DNA of 62,183 bases from Clostridia bacterium (GCA_017431005.1 JAFRLY010000058.1:1-62183); one strand, 5' to 3'; numbered from the stretch's first letter, positions 7,189-16,252 are shown. Numbers and translations are program-made. Notes: generated by a model not told the origin, from the sequence alone.

Positions 7189-9177
7189 TCATCCTTCCGG
7201 AACCTGATAGATCCGTGCCTCTCCGTTTTCAAAAACCAGAGGATAATGCTCCGTCAGCTTTTCCTCATCCACCTGATAGTTTCCTCTTTCATAGGATGAA
7301 ACCAGAATATAATCCACGTCATACTTGCTCAGCACCCAGGCGTTCTTTTCCGGGTCGTTCATGAAAGCGCTGATATCCGTCTGGCGTTCTGAAGTGTCAA
7401 ACCCATGCCAGTAGAGCCACAGATCAGGCCCGCAGACAATTGTCCTTCCGCCGATGCTCAGCACCGGGTTCAGGTGCTGGGTCCCGGTTAAAAACACCGC
7501 ATCCTCCGGGGTATGATCCCGTGCGAATTCCCCGGCTTCCACCGATTCAGCGGAGAATGCAATATAATCTGATACAGTTTCACGCCACAGGGTCAGACCA
7601 GCGCTGAGGAAAACAGTCACTGCTGTCAGCCCCGCGATCACCGGCCTGGCACGCAGACCCTTCAGCCGCCGCCAGATCACGCCGGTCCATTCGGCAACAA
7701 TCATGCAGCACAGCAGCCATGCCAGATAGAACAGCTTGTTGTTGTCGTATTCATTCGGCTGAAACCGGATGAATTCCGCTGCCAGAATAATGGGAAGCGC
7801 CATCGCGAACAGCCTGCGCCACCTGGGATTTCGTTCCGGCAGTGCCAGCAGAAGCGCCAGAAAGGGCAGCCCGATGTTCTTCATATAGAACCAGCCGTAA
7901 AGATCCCGCATTCCCGCTCCCCTGGGATTGTTGACCCAGTTGAACTGGAATTTGAGAAAGCTGACGCCCTTTTCACCCTGAAAGGCCTGGGCAAAGGTGA
8001 ATCCGAAAAGCTGCGGCAGCGAAAGCGCAGCGGCAATCACGCCGTAAATCAGATAAGGCAGAAAGATTTTCCAACGGCTTCTGCGGCCCGGCGCTTCCCG
8101 GGGATCGCCGTGAATCATGTCATAGGTCAGCGCGCCGAGGGATGCGAGCGCCAGTGCCAGGAAGCTGTGCGTATGAATCAGAGGCAGCGACCCGGCCCAG
8201 ACTCCCAGCAGGCCGACAGCTCGGCCGCCTCCCAGCCGCGTCCTCTGCGCCGGGCGGAAGGCTGCGTCCAGCAGATACAGGCATGGAATGACCATACACC
8301 ATCCGCCAAGCAGCGTACGCTGAGGGATCATCAGATCCGCGATTACATTGGACCAGCGCAGATTGTTCGGATCCGGCTGATTTGTCGGTGTCTGATACCA
8401 GCCTTCCAGTATGTGCTGTATCCGTGCCAGGACTGTCAGCTCTCCGCTTGCCGTCCGGCCTCCTGCCAGATCAAAATCATACAGGAATCCAAGCCCGCCG
8501 TTCAGGAAAAAAAGCAAAGCCGCCAGCAGCATTGTCCGTTTTCCCGCAGTCATCTCTCTCCCCAGAACCAGCACGCCCAGATAGCACAGCGACATCATCA
8601 GCGTTGCAGGGATGACGGTCGCCGCCTGGAGCGGCGCACCCAACAGATAAAAGGAGGTGCTTAGGGAGTCTGTCAGGAAGGGATAGGACAGCCGGGTCCC
8701 GGGATAAAAAGGATAGTCCGCGGGAAAGGCTTTTCCTGCCAGTCCCGTAATAAAGCTCAGATGCATGGGCAGATCCCCGTAGGTACTCTGTCCTACCCGC
8801 CAGTTCCCGGCAAGGTCAATCCGCATTACATGCGTGTACTGCAGCCATCCGCTCAGCACAGTCAGCGGTATCACCAGCAGAAGAGCCTGGCGCAGAAACC
8901 GGCTTTCCGCTTCATCCCACGCAGCGGCGCTGCGCCGGTCCCGCAGCAGCCCGGCGGCTGCGGTCAGCAGCGCTGCGGCTCCCGCCGCTGCCAGATGGGC
9001 AGTTCGTGTAAAGGCGCTCACAAAGGCGGCCAGAGCCGGCAGCCACATTTCCATCAGCAGCCCGAGACACAGTCCAAGCCAGATCCGGTTCACCGGCCGG
9101 TGGCGCGGCAGCAGGAAACGCACGATCAGCAGGCCGCACGCCAGGTGGAAAATCATATATGCCAGGGAAGCGATCAT
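7189..9177 (-). CDS. GT-C-like polytopic membrane protein (ArnT/DUF2298-type)
   Basis: The 662-residue protein has about twelve or more hydrophobic segments spread over its first 500 residues and a soluble C-terminal part. The first large loop holds STYGDLPMHLSFI, with an Asp in the position used by GT-C glycosyltransferases, and FPADYPFYPGTRLSYPF. The tail HYPLVFENGEARIYQV is typical of large GT-C-like proteins. The likely role is transfer of a sugar from a lipid carrier outside the membrane; donor and acceptor are unknown. AAGGAG sits before the ATG. It follows whiA by 37 bp, so it may be the last gene of the murB-rapZ-whiA operon. Confidence 0.65.
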   Translation of the reverse strand: MIASLAYMIFHLACGLLIVRFLLPRHRPVNRIWLGLCLGLLMEMWLPALAAFVSAFTRTAHLAAAGAAALLTAAAGLLRDRRSAAAWDEAESRFLRQALLLVIPLTVLSGWLQYTHVMRIDLAGNWRVGQSTYGDLPMHLSFITGLAGKAFPADYPFYPGTRLSYPFLTDSLSTSFYLLGAPLQAATVIPATLMMSLCYLGVLVLGREMTAGKRTMLLAALLFFLNGGLGFLYDFDLAGGRTASGELTVLARIQHILEGWYQTPTNQPDPNNLRWSNVIADLMIPQRTLLGGWCMVIPCLYLLDAAFRPAQRTRLGGGRAVGLLGVWAGSLPLIHTHSFLALALASLGALTYDMIHGDPREAPGRRSRWKIFLPYLIYGVIAAALSLPQLFGFTFAQAFQGEKGVSFLKFQFNWVNNPRGAGMRDLYGWFYMKNIGLPFLALLLALPERNPRWRRLFAMALPIILAAEFIRFQPNEYDNNKLFYLAWLLCCMIVAEWTGVIWRRLKGLRARPVIAGLTAVTVFLSAGLTLWRETVSDYIAFSAESVEAGEFARDHTPEDAVFLTGTQHLNPVLSIGGRTIVCGPDLWLYWHGFDTSERQTDISAFMNDPEKNAWVLSKYDVDYILVSSYERGNYQVDEEKLTEHYPLVFENGEARIYQVPEG

Positions 9178-9214
9178 GGTTTCCGCTCCTTTCTGCGTCC
9201 GCCGCCGTATTCAG

Positions 9215-10180
9215 TCACTCTTCTTCCAGTCCGGCTGAGATGGCCATCAGCCGCCGCATCCGGTGGTTAATCCCGCTTTTGCCCACCGGAGGATCCATCT
9301 GCTCCCCCAGCTCCTGCAGACTCAGTTCCGGATGCTCCAGCCGCATCCTGGCTACCTGCTGCAGTGCCGGTGGCAGGGTGAACAGCCCGATCTTCAGTGA
9401 AATCCTTTTGATTGCTTCCATCTGTGCCAGGGATGCATCCAGAGCCTTCTCCCCGTTGTGCTCATCGCAGTTGGCAGCCCGGGCCACGCTGGCCCGCAGC
9501 TGTTTCCCGGCACGGATATTTTCCATGGTCAGAACACTCTGCGCCGCGCCCATTGCGGCAAGCATGTCGGAGATCTGCTGTGCCCCCTTCAGATAGACCA
9601 CTGTCTGGCCTTTCCGGGTATAGGTATGCCAGGGCAGCTCCGCCTTCTCCAGCAGCTTCCGCAGCGTATCCGGCAGCTGTTCATCTTCAGCTTTCCATTC
9701 AAAATGATAGCTTTTTTCCGGATTGCTGATGGTCCCGGTGCCGAGAAATGCCCCGCGGAAAAAAGCCTTCCGGCAGCAAAGCCGCGTCATCGGATGCCGG
9801 GGTACAGTTCGTCTGAAATGCATCTGCCCCTCTTCGTCGGTTTCTGTCATGTGCAGGGCATTCAGCAGTATTCCGGCATCCTCTCCTGACAATGTCAGAA
9901 CACAGGTGCGCCGTCCTCCCAGCTGAGGCGTCTGCACAAAGTGCAGCGTCGGACTTACGTTCAGGCGCCGTTTTAACAGCAAAAACAAACGCCGGGCTGC
10001 CCCGGCGTTATCCAGTCGATAGCTGACGGTGAATCCGCCGCGGCCGCGAAAGCCCAGATGTCCGGAGGTCTGGGTGAATGCCGCGATCTCACTGAGCATG
10101 CAGCAGGTTTTTCCCAGGGGCAGCCTGACCAGCTCCTCCTTCACCCTGGCGGAGAAGCTCTGCCCTTCCTCACGGCGCAT
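9215..10180 (-). CDS. whiA: DNA-binding protein WhiA
   Basis: The 321-residue length and content fit WhiA, a conserved Gram-positive protein tied to cell division, chromosome segregation and, in actinomycetes, sporulation. The N-terminal half is the degenerate LAGLIDADG-like domain (KEELVRL, SEIAAFTQTSGHLGF, FFRGAFLGTGTISNPEKSYHFE). The C-terminal helix-turn-helix includes LSLQELGEQMDPPVGKSG and HRMRRL. The ATG overlaps the rapZ stop (TGATG), so translation is coupled. The usual yvcK gene between rapZ and whiA is absent. Confidence 0.93.
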   Translation of the reverse strand: MRREEGQSFSARVKEELVRLPLGKTCCMLSEIAAFTQTSGHLGFRGRGGFTVSYRLDNAGAARRLFLLLKRRLNVSPTLHFVQTPQLGGRRTCVLTLSGEDAGILLNALHMTETDEEGQMHFRRTVPRHPMTRLCCRKAFFRGAFLGTGTISNPEKSYHFEWKAEDEQLPDTLRKLLEKAELPWHTYTRKGQTVVYLKGAQQISDMLAAMGAAQSVLTMENIRAGKQLRASVARAANCDEHNGEKALDASLAQMEAIKRISLKIGLFTLPPALQQVARMRLEHPELSLQELGEQMDPPVGKSGINHRMRRLMAISAGLEEE

Positions 10181-11085
10181 CAGCCCTCATCCTCCACAGG
10201 CGCGTTCCACCGTGCCTGCTCCAGCATCAGATCCCGGTGGTTCACTTCTGTCGGAATCCCCAGTTCACGGAGATATCCGCCGATGGCCTCTGCAATGGCC
10301 ACGCTGCGGTGCGCGCCGCCGGTACACCCCACAGCCACCACAAGCCGGTGTTTTCCTTCCTCCCGGTAATGCGGAATCAGGAAAGCCAGCATTTCCTTAT
10401 ATTTTTCCATGAAGGCAACAGTCGTCGGATGCTCCATCACAAAGGTGCGTACATCTTCATCCAGGCCGCTGTGGCGGCACAGACTGTCAATATAGAAAGG
10501 ATTGGGAAGGAACCGAACGTCCACCACCAGATCCGCCTGCCGCGGCAGCCCTCTTTTGAAGCCGAAGCTCATCACCTCTGCGCGGAAAGGCGGATCAAAG
10601 TCCTCCAGGCTGCCCAGTGTCCTGCTTACCTGTTTCCGCAGGGTTTTAGCATTCATACCCGTGGTGTCGATCACATAATTGGCAATCTCCCGCAGAGGCT
10701 GCAGCCGGTTCCTTTCCTCCGCAATCGCTTCAGTCAGCGTCAGGCCTTCCTGGGCCAGCGGATGCTCCCGGCGCGTTTCCTTATAGCGGCTCAGCAGCGT
10801 GTCCTCTCCGGCTTCCATGAACACGACTTCAATCCGGTTTCCCATTTTCTGCAGTTCCCGGATCATCCTCGCCACAGCCTGCGCATCAAAGAATTCCCCG
10901 CTCCGGATGTCCACACCCAGCGTAACGGTTTTCTGGCGGATCGGCGTGGCGGAAAAGGCTTCCAGCAGTCTGGGAAGCATCATCGGCGGGATATTGTCCA
11001 TGCAGAAGCTTCCCTGGTCTTCCAGGAAACGGACGCACGCGGTTTTTCCCGCCCCGCTTTGACCGGTCACAATCAGATACTTCAT
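10180..11085 (-). CDS. rapZ: RNase adapter / nucleotide-binding protein RapZ (YvcJ)
   Basis: The 301-residue protein begins with a Walker A loop, GQSGAGKT at residues 8-15. Its C-terminal domain has the signature GCTGGAHRSVAIAEAI. In E. coli RapZ targets the sRNA GlmZ to RNase E and senses glucosamine-6-phosphate; in Bacillus YvcJ hydrolyses NTPs and affects competence. A link to cell-wall amino-sugar supply fits its place directly behind murB, with which it overlaps by 4 bp (ATGA). Confidence 0.94.
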   Translation of the reverse strand: MKYLIVTGQSGAGKTACVRFLEDQGSFCMDNIPPMMLPRLLEAFSATPIRQKTVTLGVDIRSGEFFDAQAVARMIRELQKMGNRIEVVFMEAGEDTLLSRYKETRREHPLAQEGLTLTEAIAEERNRLQPLREIANYVIDTTGMNAKTLRKQVSRTLGSLEDFDPPFRAEVMSFGFKRGLPRQADLVVDVRFLPNPFYIDSLCRHSGLDEDVRTFVMEHPTTVAFMEKYKEMLAFLIPHYREEGKHRLVVAVGCTGGAHRSVAIAEAIGGYLRELGIPTEVNHRDLMLEQARWNAPVEDEG

Positions 11086-11963
11086 GCGTTTTCCTCTCCC
11101 ACGATCCGGATCTCAGGCTCCAGAAGGATTCCGGCTCTTTCAGCCACAATCCGCTGAACCTGCCGCATCAGCGTCAGAAAGTCCTCACTGCTGTCTCCTG
11201 TATTGATCAGGAATCCGGCATGTTTTTCACTTACTCTGGCTCCGCCCACACTGTATCCTTTCAGCCCGCACTGATCGATCAGCGCGGCGGCAAACGCGCC
11301 TTCCGGGCGCTTGAAGGTACTGCCTGCGCTGGGCAGATCCAGCGGCTGCTTTTCCGCCCGTCTGGCGTTCAGCTCTGCCATGGTCAGGCGGATTTCTTCT
11401 TCCTTTCCGGGGATCAGGTCAAATGCGGCTTCGGTAACAATCAGTCCCTGATCCATCACGGCGGAATGCCGGTATCCCAGTCCCAGTGCTTCCCTGTCCA
11501 GGCGGATAACCGTTCCGTCCTGACGCAGGCACTCCGCCCAGGCGATGACCTGTGCGATCTCCCCGCCATAGGCGCCGGCGTTCATGGTTACTCCGCCCCC
11601 GACGGTTCCGGGAATTCCGCCGGCAAATTCCAGTCCGCTCAGCCCGGCTGCAGCGGCTGCCTGGGCCGCGCTGATCAGCATGGCTCCTGCCTCTGCTGTC
11701 AGCCGGTTTCCCTCAATCCGGATCTCCCGCATATTTTTTTCCACCCGGATCACCAGTCCCCGGATGCCTCCGTCCAGCACCAGGAGATTGCTCCCGTGGC
11801 CGATAACCGTTACCGGCATACCTGCGGATCCGGCTTCCCGTATCAGGGCGTCAATCTCTCCGCGGTTTCTGGGAAAGGCAAGCCAGTCCGCCGGCCCGCC
11901 CAGTCGAAGGGTGGTATACTCCCGCATCGGGGCATTCCGGAGGACCTCAAAGCCTTCAAACAT
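11082..11963 (-). CDS. murB: UDP-N-acetylenolpyruvoylglucosamine reductase MurB
   Basis: MurB reduces UDP-GlcNAc-enolpyruvate to UDP-MurNAc with NADPH and FAD in the cytoplasm. The 293-residue protein shows the FAD-binding part (TTLRLGGPADWLAFP, VIGHGSNLL), the central GGIPGTVGGGVTMNAGAYG, and SAGSTFKRP with the catalytic Ser. The C-terminal Glu is in LEPEIRIVG. The ATG at 11963 is the only start, since an in-frame TGA lies just upstream; its GGAG is 14 bases away, a long spacing. It heads the murB-rapZ-whiA operon. Confidence 0.95.
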   Translation of the reverse strand: MFEGFEVLRNAPMREYTTLRLGGPADWLAFPRNRGEIDALIREAGSAGMPVTVIGHGSNLLVLDGGIRGLVIRVEKNMREIRIEGNRLTAEAGAMLISAAQAAAAAGLSGLEFAGGIPGTVGGGVTMNAGAYGGEIAQVIAWAECLRQDGTVIRLDREALGLGYRHSAVMDQGLIVTEAAFDLIPGKEEEIRLTMAELNARRAEKQPLDLPSAGSTFKRPEGAFAAALIDQCGLKGYSVGGARVSEKHAGFLINTGDSSEDFLTLMRQVQRIVAERAGILLEPEIRIVGEENA

Positions 11964-11996
11964 GCAGCTGTTTCACGCTCCTTTTCACCTTTGGAT

Positions 11997-12025
11997 ATTT
12001 TACAAACCGCTGCTTTCCTTGTCAA
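11997..12025 (-). promoter_or_regulatory. Promoter of the murB-rapZ-whiA operon
   Basis: TTGACA (12020-12025) and TAAAAT (11997-12002) on the minus strand are separated by 17 bp, about 34 bp upstream of the murB start. Confidence 0.75.
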
Positions 12026-12086
12026 GTTTCCGCCCTTCCGCGGTCTGCGCTCCCTGCTCTCTCAGCCCAGCTGACAGATGGACATA

Positions 12087-12115
12087 TTGACATTATTGTA
12101 TTTTTGCTGTATTTT
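12087..12115 (+). promoter_or_regulatory. Promoter of the GntR-family regulator gene
   Basis: TTGACA (12087-12092), 17-bp spacer, TATTTT (12110-12115). The start codon follows 38 bp later. Confidence 0.7.
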
Positions 12116-12152
12116 CTAAAGGCCTACGGAATGACTGTATGGAGGTGCCTTT

Positions 12153-12839
12153 ATGACTCTTTCTTTTGAGCCTATGAATGAGAGTCGTCCGATTCGGGAA
12201 ATCGCCTATGATGTGCTGAAAAGAGCCATTATCACCGGAGAAATACCCGCCGGAGAACGTATTGTTGAAACGGAATATGCCGACCGGCTTCACATTTCCA
12301 GAACGCCTCTGCGTGAAGCGCTGCGCAAGCTGGAGCGTGACGGCCTGGTTGAATATGTAATCCGCAGGGGCGTTGTCGTCCGTGCCTTCACGCCTGAGGA
12401 TGTTGAGCAGATCTATACCATCCGCAACTCTCTGGAGATGCTCACTCTGCCCTATATCATCGAAAATGCCACGCCGGAGGATATCGCCTCTCTGCGCGGA
12501 AAGCTGGCGGAGATGGATCGGCTGATGGCATCTGATGATGTGGAAGGATTATCACCCCTGGCCCGTGATTTTCATACCAGCCTCACCAGGATTTCCGGAA
12601 AAAACCGTATCCTGCGCGTCATTGAAGGTCAGGATGAATATATCCGGCGTTTCTCAGCTATGGCTATCCGGCAGGAAAACCGCCGCAGCACCGCGCATGA
12701 GGAGCATCACCGCCTTGTGGACTTCGTGGAGCAGAAGGATCTGGAAAACTTCCGCGCGCTGATGGAAAAGCACATCGAGCGCAGCAAGCAGAACTGCCTG
12801 ACAGCCCTGGCCGCCCAGAAGCAGAACCGGGATCTGTAA
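12153..12839 (+). CDS. GntR-family transcriptional regulator with FCD domain
   Basis: The 228-residue protein carries an N-terminal winged helix-turn-helix (residues 12-75, with ISRTPLREALRKLERDGLV) and an FCD effector domain (about 80-210). The FCD metal-site histidines are visible in RDFHTSL, EEHHRLVD and EKHIERS. FCD regulators usually respond to small organic or sugar acids and often control nearby catabolic genes, but no obvious target sits next to it: murB is divergent and secG follows. GGAGG lies 7 bases before the ATG. Confidence 0.9.
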   Translation: MTLSFEPMNESRPIREIAYDVLKRAIITGEIPAGERIVETEYADRLHISRTPLREALRKLERDGLVEYVIRRGVVVRAFTPEDVEQIYTIRNSLEMLTLPYIIENATPEDIASLRGKLAEMDRLMASDDVEGLSPLARDFHTSLTRISGKNRILRVIEGQDEYIRRFSAMAIRQENRRSTAHEEHHRLVDFVEQKDLENFRALMEKHIERSKQNCLTALAAQKQNRDL

Positions 12840-12846
12840 AAAAGGC

Positions 12847-12875
12847 TTGCGTTTTTTATCCGGGTATGCTATCAT
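12847..12875 (+). promoter_or_regulatory. Extended -10 promoter of secG
   Basis: TTGCGT (12847-12852), 17 bp, TATCAT (12870-12875) with TGC directly before it. It lies right after the regulator stop codon. Confidence 0.7.
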
Positions 12876-12907
12876 ATCCCGGCTGATAAAGAGGAGGTTT
12901 TTTCGCT

Positions 12908-13144
12908 ATGGTTACCGTAGTTTCCGTTCTGCTGATTATCGCAGCTTTGTTTATGATCGTTACCGTGCTGCTTCAGTCCTCTGAGGACGGCGGCATCAGC
13001 GCTATTTCCGGTCAGTCTTCCAGCAACAGCTATTTCAGCAAGGCCAAGTCCAAGACAATGGAAGCCCGTCTTGCGCTGGGAACCAAGATTGCCGCCGGCA
13101 TTTTTGTCGCGCTGAGTCTGCTGATGCTGATCATCACCAAGTAA
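12908..13144 (+). CDS. secG: Preprotein translocase subunit SecG
   Basis: The 78-residue protein has the SecG plan: a transmembrane helix (about 2-21), a short loop with LLQSSEDGGISAISG, and a second helix (about 56-76). SecG assists SecYE channel function in protein export. GAGGAGG precedes the ATG at 12908. The gene has its own promoter and terminator; the common downstream partners rnr and smpB are not here. Confidence 0.93.
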   Translation: MVTVVSVLLIIAALFMIVTVLLQSSEDGGISAISGQSSSNSYFSKAKSKTMEARLALGTKIAAGIFVALSLLMLIITK

Positions 13145-13156
13145 AGCCTGTATGCA

Positions 13157-13190
13157 AAGGGCTTCGCCATCCGGCGAAGCCCTTTTTTTA
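13157..13190 (+). terminator. secG terminator, probably shared with the converging gene
   Basis: A 12-bp stem (AAGGGCTTCGCC / GGCGAAGCCCTT, loop ATCC) runs into seven T residues. On the minus strand it is followed by a shorter T run, so it may also end the AlaX operon. Confidence 0.9.
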
Positions 13191-13433
13191 TTCCTCTATT
13201 CCGTTGATTTTAAACCGCAGCCGCTGCGGGGAGATACCCTTCTCCTTTCCCAGCTCGTACATCTGCTGCATCAGTACGGCCTTGGCCCTTCTCTCCGTCA
13301 TGCCGTCCGAGCTTTCCGCGCTCACCTTCAGGTCCGGATAGTCGGGATGCTCGCAGATCAGCATAAACAGCGGTGTTTCGCCGCTGCGGTCAACATGCCA
13401 CCGGATCCGGATCAGATCCTTTTCCTCCGTCAT
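13188..13433 (-). CDS. Small conserved-looking protein downstream of AlaX
   Basis: This 81-residue acidic/basic mixed protein has no signal or membrane segment. Features are RIRWHVDRSGETPLFMLICEH-type beta strands followed by a helix (ERRAKAVLMQQMYELG). The start ATG overlaps the AlaX stop (TGATG), which decides it over a longer frame and implies coupled translation. Its function is unknown; position suggests a role linked to the editing enzyme. Confidence 0.65.
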   Translation of the reverse strand: MTEEKDLIRIRWHVDRSGETPLFMLICEHPDYPDLKVSAESSDGMTERRAKAVLMQQMYELGKEKGISPQRLRFKINGIEE

Positions 13434-14626
13434 CAGCGAACACCCTCCGTCTTCAGGATTTTTACCGCCACCCCGATGCATTCCGGAATTCCCGCTCCGG
13501 AGGCCAGATCCGGTCTTCCGCCGCCCCGGCCGACCCTGCGGATCAGCGCTCCCATATCCAGCGGCACGTCCGCGGACCGGCCGAAGGTCAGCCTTTCACC
13601 CGTAATCAGCAGCAGTATTTTCTTTTTTTGCGCAATATAGCGGGACACGGCCTCCGCCACAGCCCTGGCGTTCATTTCCGGCAGGGTCACAGCGGCCAGA
13701 ATGTATCCTGGCAGTGTGTCATGATCCTCGGCTTTTGCGATGGTCTCCAGCACTTCCCTTGTTTCGAACTGGTTCAGCTTCCGCTCCGCTTCACCCAGCC
13801 GGCTCTTCAGATCACTGGCTGCCCTGGACAGCTTGTCCACCGGGCAGGAAAGCGCCGCTCCTGCCTTGTCTGCGCACCGCATATACCGGCTGAACATCCG
13901 GCAGGCGCGTCCGCCGCAGACAAAGCTGATCCTCGCTTTTCCCCTGGCAGGAATTACGCTCAGTATTTTGATCAGGCCGATTCTGCCCGTGGAAGCCGGA
14001 TGGGTGCCGCCGCAGGCAACCATTTCAAAATCACCCATGGCCACAATCCGCACATGCTCTGCAACTGTGGGCGGCTTGCGGAGCGGCAGCCTGCTCAGCT
14101 CCTCCGCCGGCGGGAACCAGCAGCGGATCGGCGCGTCCATCCGGATCCGGCTGTTCACCGTATCCTCCAGCATGGTGATTTCTTCTTCCGTCAGGTGCGT
14201 CCGTTCCTCCGGCAGAGCAACGTCAATCGTGCTTTCCTCCTGCCCCAGATGCAGTCCGATCGTCGTCCCGCCGAGCTTTTCCCATATAGCGCCTGCGAGC
14301 ATATGTTCTCCGCCGTGCTGCTCCATATGGTCTGTCCTGCGCGCGCCGTCAATTCTGCCCCTCACGGCCGTTCCTGCCGGTATTTCCCGGTCCGTTGTAT
14401 GCCAGACCTCTCCATCCCGGTCTGCCTCCACGTCCGTCACCGGCGTTTCCCCGTCTTCCCAGGAAAGAGTCCCTGTGTCATAGGGCTGTCCGCCGGACGT
14501 CGGGTAAAAAGCGCTGCGGTCCAGGGCGATCTCCCACCGGTCTTCCTGCCGTGCTTTGCGGCAGGCTGTCACCTGTCCTTCAAAGTCCCAGAGGTAAGCA
14601 TCATCATAATACAGCCGTTCCGTCAT
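13433..14626 (-). CDS. Alanyl-tRNA editing protein (AlaX-L type) with DHHA1 domain
   Basis: The 397-residue protein matches the free-standing editing domains that hydrolyse Ser- or Gly-mischarged tRNA-Ala. The N-terminal part has DRSAFYPTSGGQPYDTG. The editing core carries the zinc ligands in EQHGGEHMLAGA and ACGGTHPASTGRIG. The C-terminal 130 residues form a DHHA1-like domain ending GRGGGRPDLASGAG, as in AlaRS. No aminoacylation domain is present, so this is not alaS. GGGAGG lies 4 bases before the ATG. Confidence 0.92.
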   Translation of the reverse strand: MTERLYYDDAYLWDFEGQVTACRKARQEDRWEIALDRSAFYPTSGGQPYDTGTLSWEDGETPVTDVEADRDGEVWHTTDREIPAGTAVRGRIDGARRTDHMEQHGGEHMLAGAIWEKLGGTTIGLHLGQEESTIDVALPEERTHLTEEEITMLEDTVNSRIRMDAPIRCWFPPAEELSRLPLRKPPTVAEHVRIVAMGDFEMVACGGTHPASTGRIGLIKILSVIPARGKARISFVCGGRACRMFSRYMRCADKAGAALSCPVDKLSRAASDLKSRLGEAERKLNQFETREVLETIAKAEDHDTLPGYILAAVTLPEMNARAVAEAVSRYIAQKKKILLLITGERLTFGRSADVPLDMGALIRRVGRGGGRPDLASGAGIPECIGVAVKILKTEGVR

Positions 14627-14656
14627 ACTGCCTCCCGATCTCAGCGTTTTCCGGTC

Positions 14657-14923
14657 TTATCTCCGTTCTCTTTTCTCTGCCCCGGATTCCCGCCACAGGC
14701 TGATGCCCAGGGAAATCACGAACATGGGAATACCGATAACCCCCGCTGGAATCCACCATTCCGCGCATAACCGCAGAATGGATTCCAGCGCATAATCATA
14801 CCGGTGTTTGGGGAGCAGCGCTGCGGGATCCCGGGAGACTGTCAGTCCCACCGCGAATACAGCCGTCAGCAGCAGGCCGATAAAAATCAGGATCGCCGAA
14901 GATTTGCGGTCACTGTTTCGCAT
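14657..14923 (-). CDS. Small two-helix membrane protein
   Basis: The 88-residue product has hydrophobic segments at about residues 10-28 and 56-76 and a charged C terminus. No family is recognised. GAGGAGG sits 7 bases before the ATG, a strong site. It lies 30 bp upstream of AlaX and is probably in the same transcript. Confidence 0.65.
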   Translation of the reverse strand: MRNSDRKSSAILIFIGLLLTAVFAVGLTVSRDPAALLPKHRYDYALESILRLCAEWWIPAGVIGIPMFVISLGISLWRESGAEKRERR

Positions 14924-14971
14924 ATGCGTTCCTCCTCATGGACAGATGTTCCCTGCCCTGTGATAAACACA

Positions 14972-15001
14972 GCAGGCGGATGCCTCCTGGCACCCGCCTG
15001 C
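14972..15001 (-). terminator. Hairpin downstream of the SH3b protein gene
   Basis: A 13-bp stem with one mismatch (GCAGGCGGGTGCC / GGCATCCGCCTGC) lies 18 bases past the stop. The following TGTGTTTATC is a poor T run, so termination may be partial. Confidence 0.55.
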
Positions 15002-15019
15002 CGCAGCCTGCTGAGGCGC

Positions 15020-16252
15020 TTACTTCGTCCGCAGGTATTTGGTCATGATATATCCGGTCTTGCCGTTTACCTCGATCTTGCTCCAGGTTTTATCCACCCA
15101 GGCGGTGACTGTCACTTCGGTGCCCACATTCAGCCTGCCGATATCGGAGTTGGCATAGCCAAGGCCGGCGCCGCGGTGCACGTTCACACCCTTGCCGTCC
15201 GGGCTGGTCACGATTGCCTGATAAGGCGGCGCAATCTGCGTTTTGGGAGTCGCGGAGGACTCAGCCGGAACTCCTTCGGGCTTATGTGTGGTCAGATACT
15301 TGCTCATCATATAGCCGGTTATACCGTCGGTTTCAATCTTGCTCCAGGTCTTGTCCACCCACGCCACAACCTTCACCTGGGAGCCCACGGGCCTGGAACC
15401 TATCACGCCGTACCCCATGCCGGCTCCGTTTCGGATGTTCACCTTCTTGCCGTTGGGGCTCGTCACATAGGCGGTAAAGGGCGGCGCAACGGTGTCCTTT
15501 TTCTCATCCGCTTCTCCTGCAGGCTTCGGCTTGTCAGCTTCAGGTACCGCCGGCTTTGTTGCTGACAGGTATTCGCTCATCATATAGCCTGTCACACCGT
15601 AAATGGAAACCTTGCTCCAGGTGTCGCCCTTCTCCAGCACGGTCACGCCGGTGCCAGGCATGTAGGCGTTGATGACCCCGTAATTCTTGCCGGCGCCTTT
15701 CCGCAGGTTCACTGTGCGGTTTTTCGGATTGACGACATAGGCATCGTAGCTCTCGCCGCTGCCGGCAACGGTTGCGGATGTACTCTTCTTGCCGGAAGCC
15801 TTCACCTTTTTCGTGCTCAGCGCACCGGTCCGCACATAGCCGCGTCCCACCGTGCTGCTGACGTAATCATAGCCGGAGCCATGGGTCAGCACGGTTACCT
15901 TGGCGCCTTTGGCCAGCGTTCCGACAGAGCTGAAGGAATAAGCCGGCCCGCTGCGCAGCGCTGTGTCGTCAGAGGTCACCCAGGCAGCGTAGCTCTTGCC
16001 CTTCTTCAGATATTTGGTCAGGACATAGCCGTCCTTCCCGTTGGTGAAGGTCACGTAGGACCAGTCGTCATATTTCTTCTCGATGGTCAGCGCCCAGTCT
16101 TTCCGGTAGCTGTCCAGAACCTTGGCGTTATCATCCGGCAGGCGGTGCACCTTCAGCCAGTTCGTATTCACCCGGTAATAGGCAGCGGAAGCCATGGCTG
16201 CGGGAACCAGCAGCACAAGCACCAGAAACAGAGCACACAAACGCTTTTTCAT
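15020..16252 (-). CDS. Secreted protein with five bacterial SH3 domains
   Basis: The 410-residue protein starts with a signal peptide (cleavage likely near AMASA, residue 23). Five SH3b-like repeats follow at about residues 24-85, 87-150, 168-235, 255-325 and 340-410. The last three share the pattern VNxRxGAGxxYGVI, then TWSKI, GxTGYxMxxYL, and are joined by Pro/Lys-rich linkers. SH3b domains usually bind peptidoglycan stem peptides. No hydrolase domain is present, so the protein is a binding or scaffolding factor of the cell wall. GGAGGGG precedes the ATG. Confidence 0.88.
   Translation of the reverse strand: MKKRLCALFLVLVLLVPAAMASAAYYRVNTNWLKVHRLPDDNAKVLDSYRKDWALTIEKKYDDWSYVTFTNGKDGYVLTKYLKKGKSYAAWVTSDDTALRSGPAYSFSSVGTLAKGAKVTVLTHGSGYDYVSSTVGRGYVRTGALSTKKVKASGKKSTSATVAGSGESYDAYVVNPKNRTVNLRKGAGKNYGVINAYMPGTGVTVLEKGDTWSKVSIYGVTGYMMSEYLSATKPAVPEADKPKPAGEADEKKDTVAPPFTAYVTSPNGKKVNIRNGAGMGYGVIGSRPVGSQVKVVAWVDKTWSKIETDGITGYMMSKYLTTHKPEGVPAESSATPKTQIAPPYQAIVTSPDGKGVNVHRGAGLGYANSDIGRLNVGTEVTVTAWVDKTWSKIEVNGKTGYIMTKYLRTK

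Noticed and set aside
13433-14626. A truncated alanyl-tRNA synthetase
   Set aside because: The start has its own ribosome site and the length and domains fit the AlaX-L editing family, which normally lacks the aminoacylation part.
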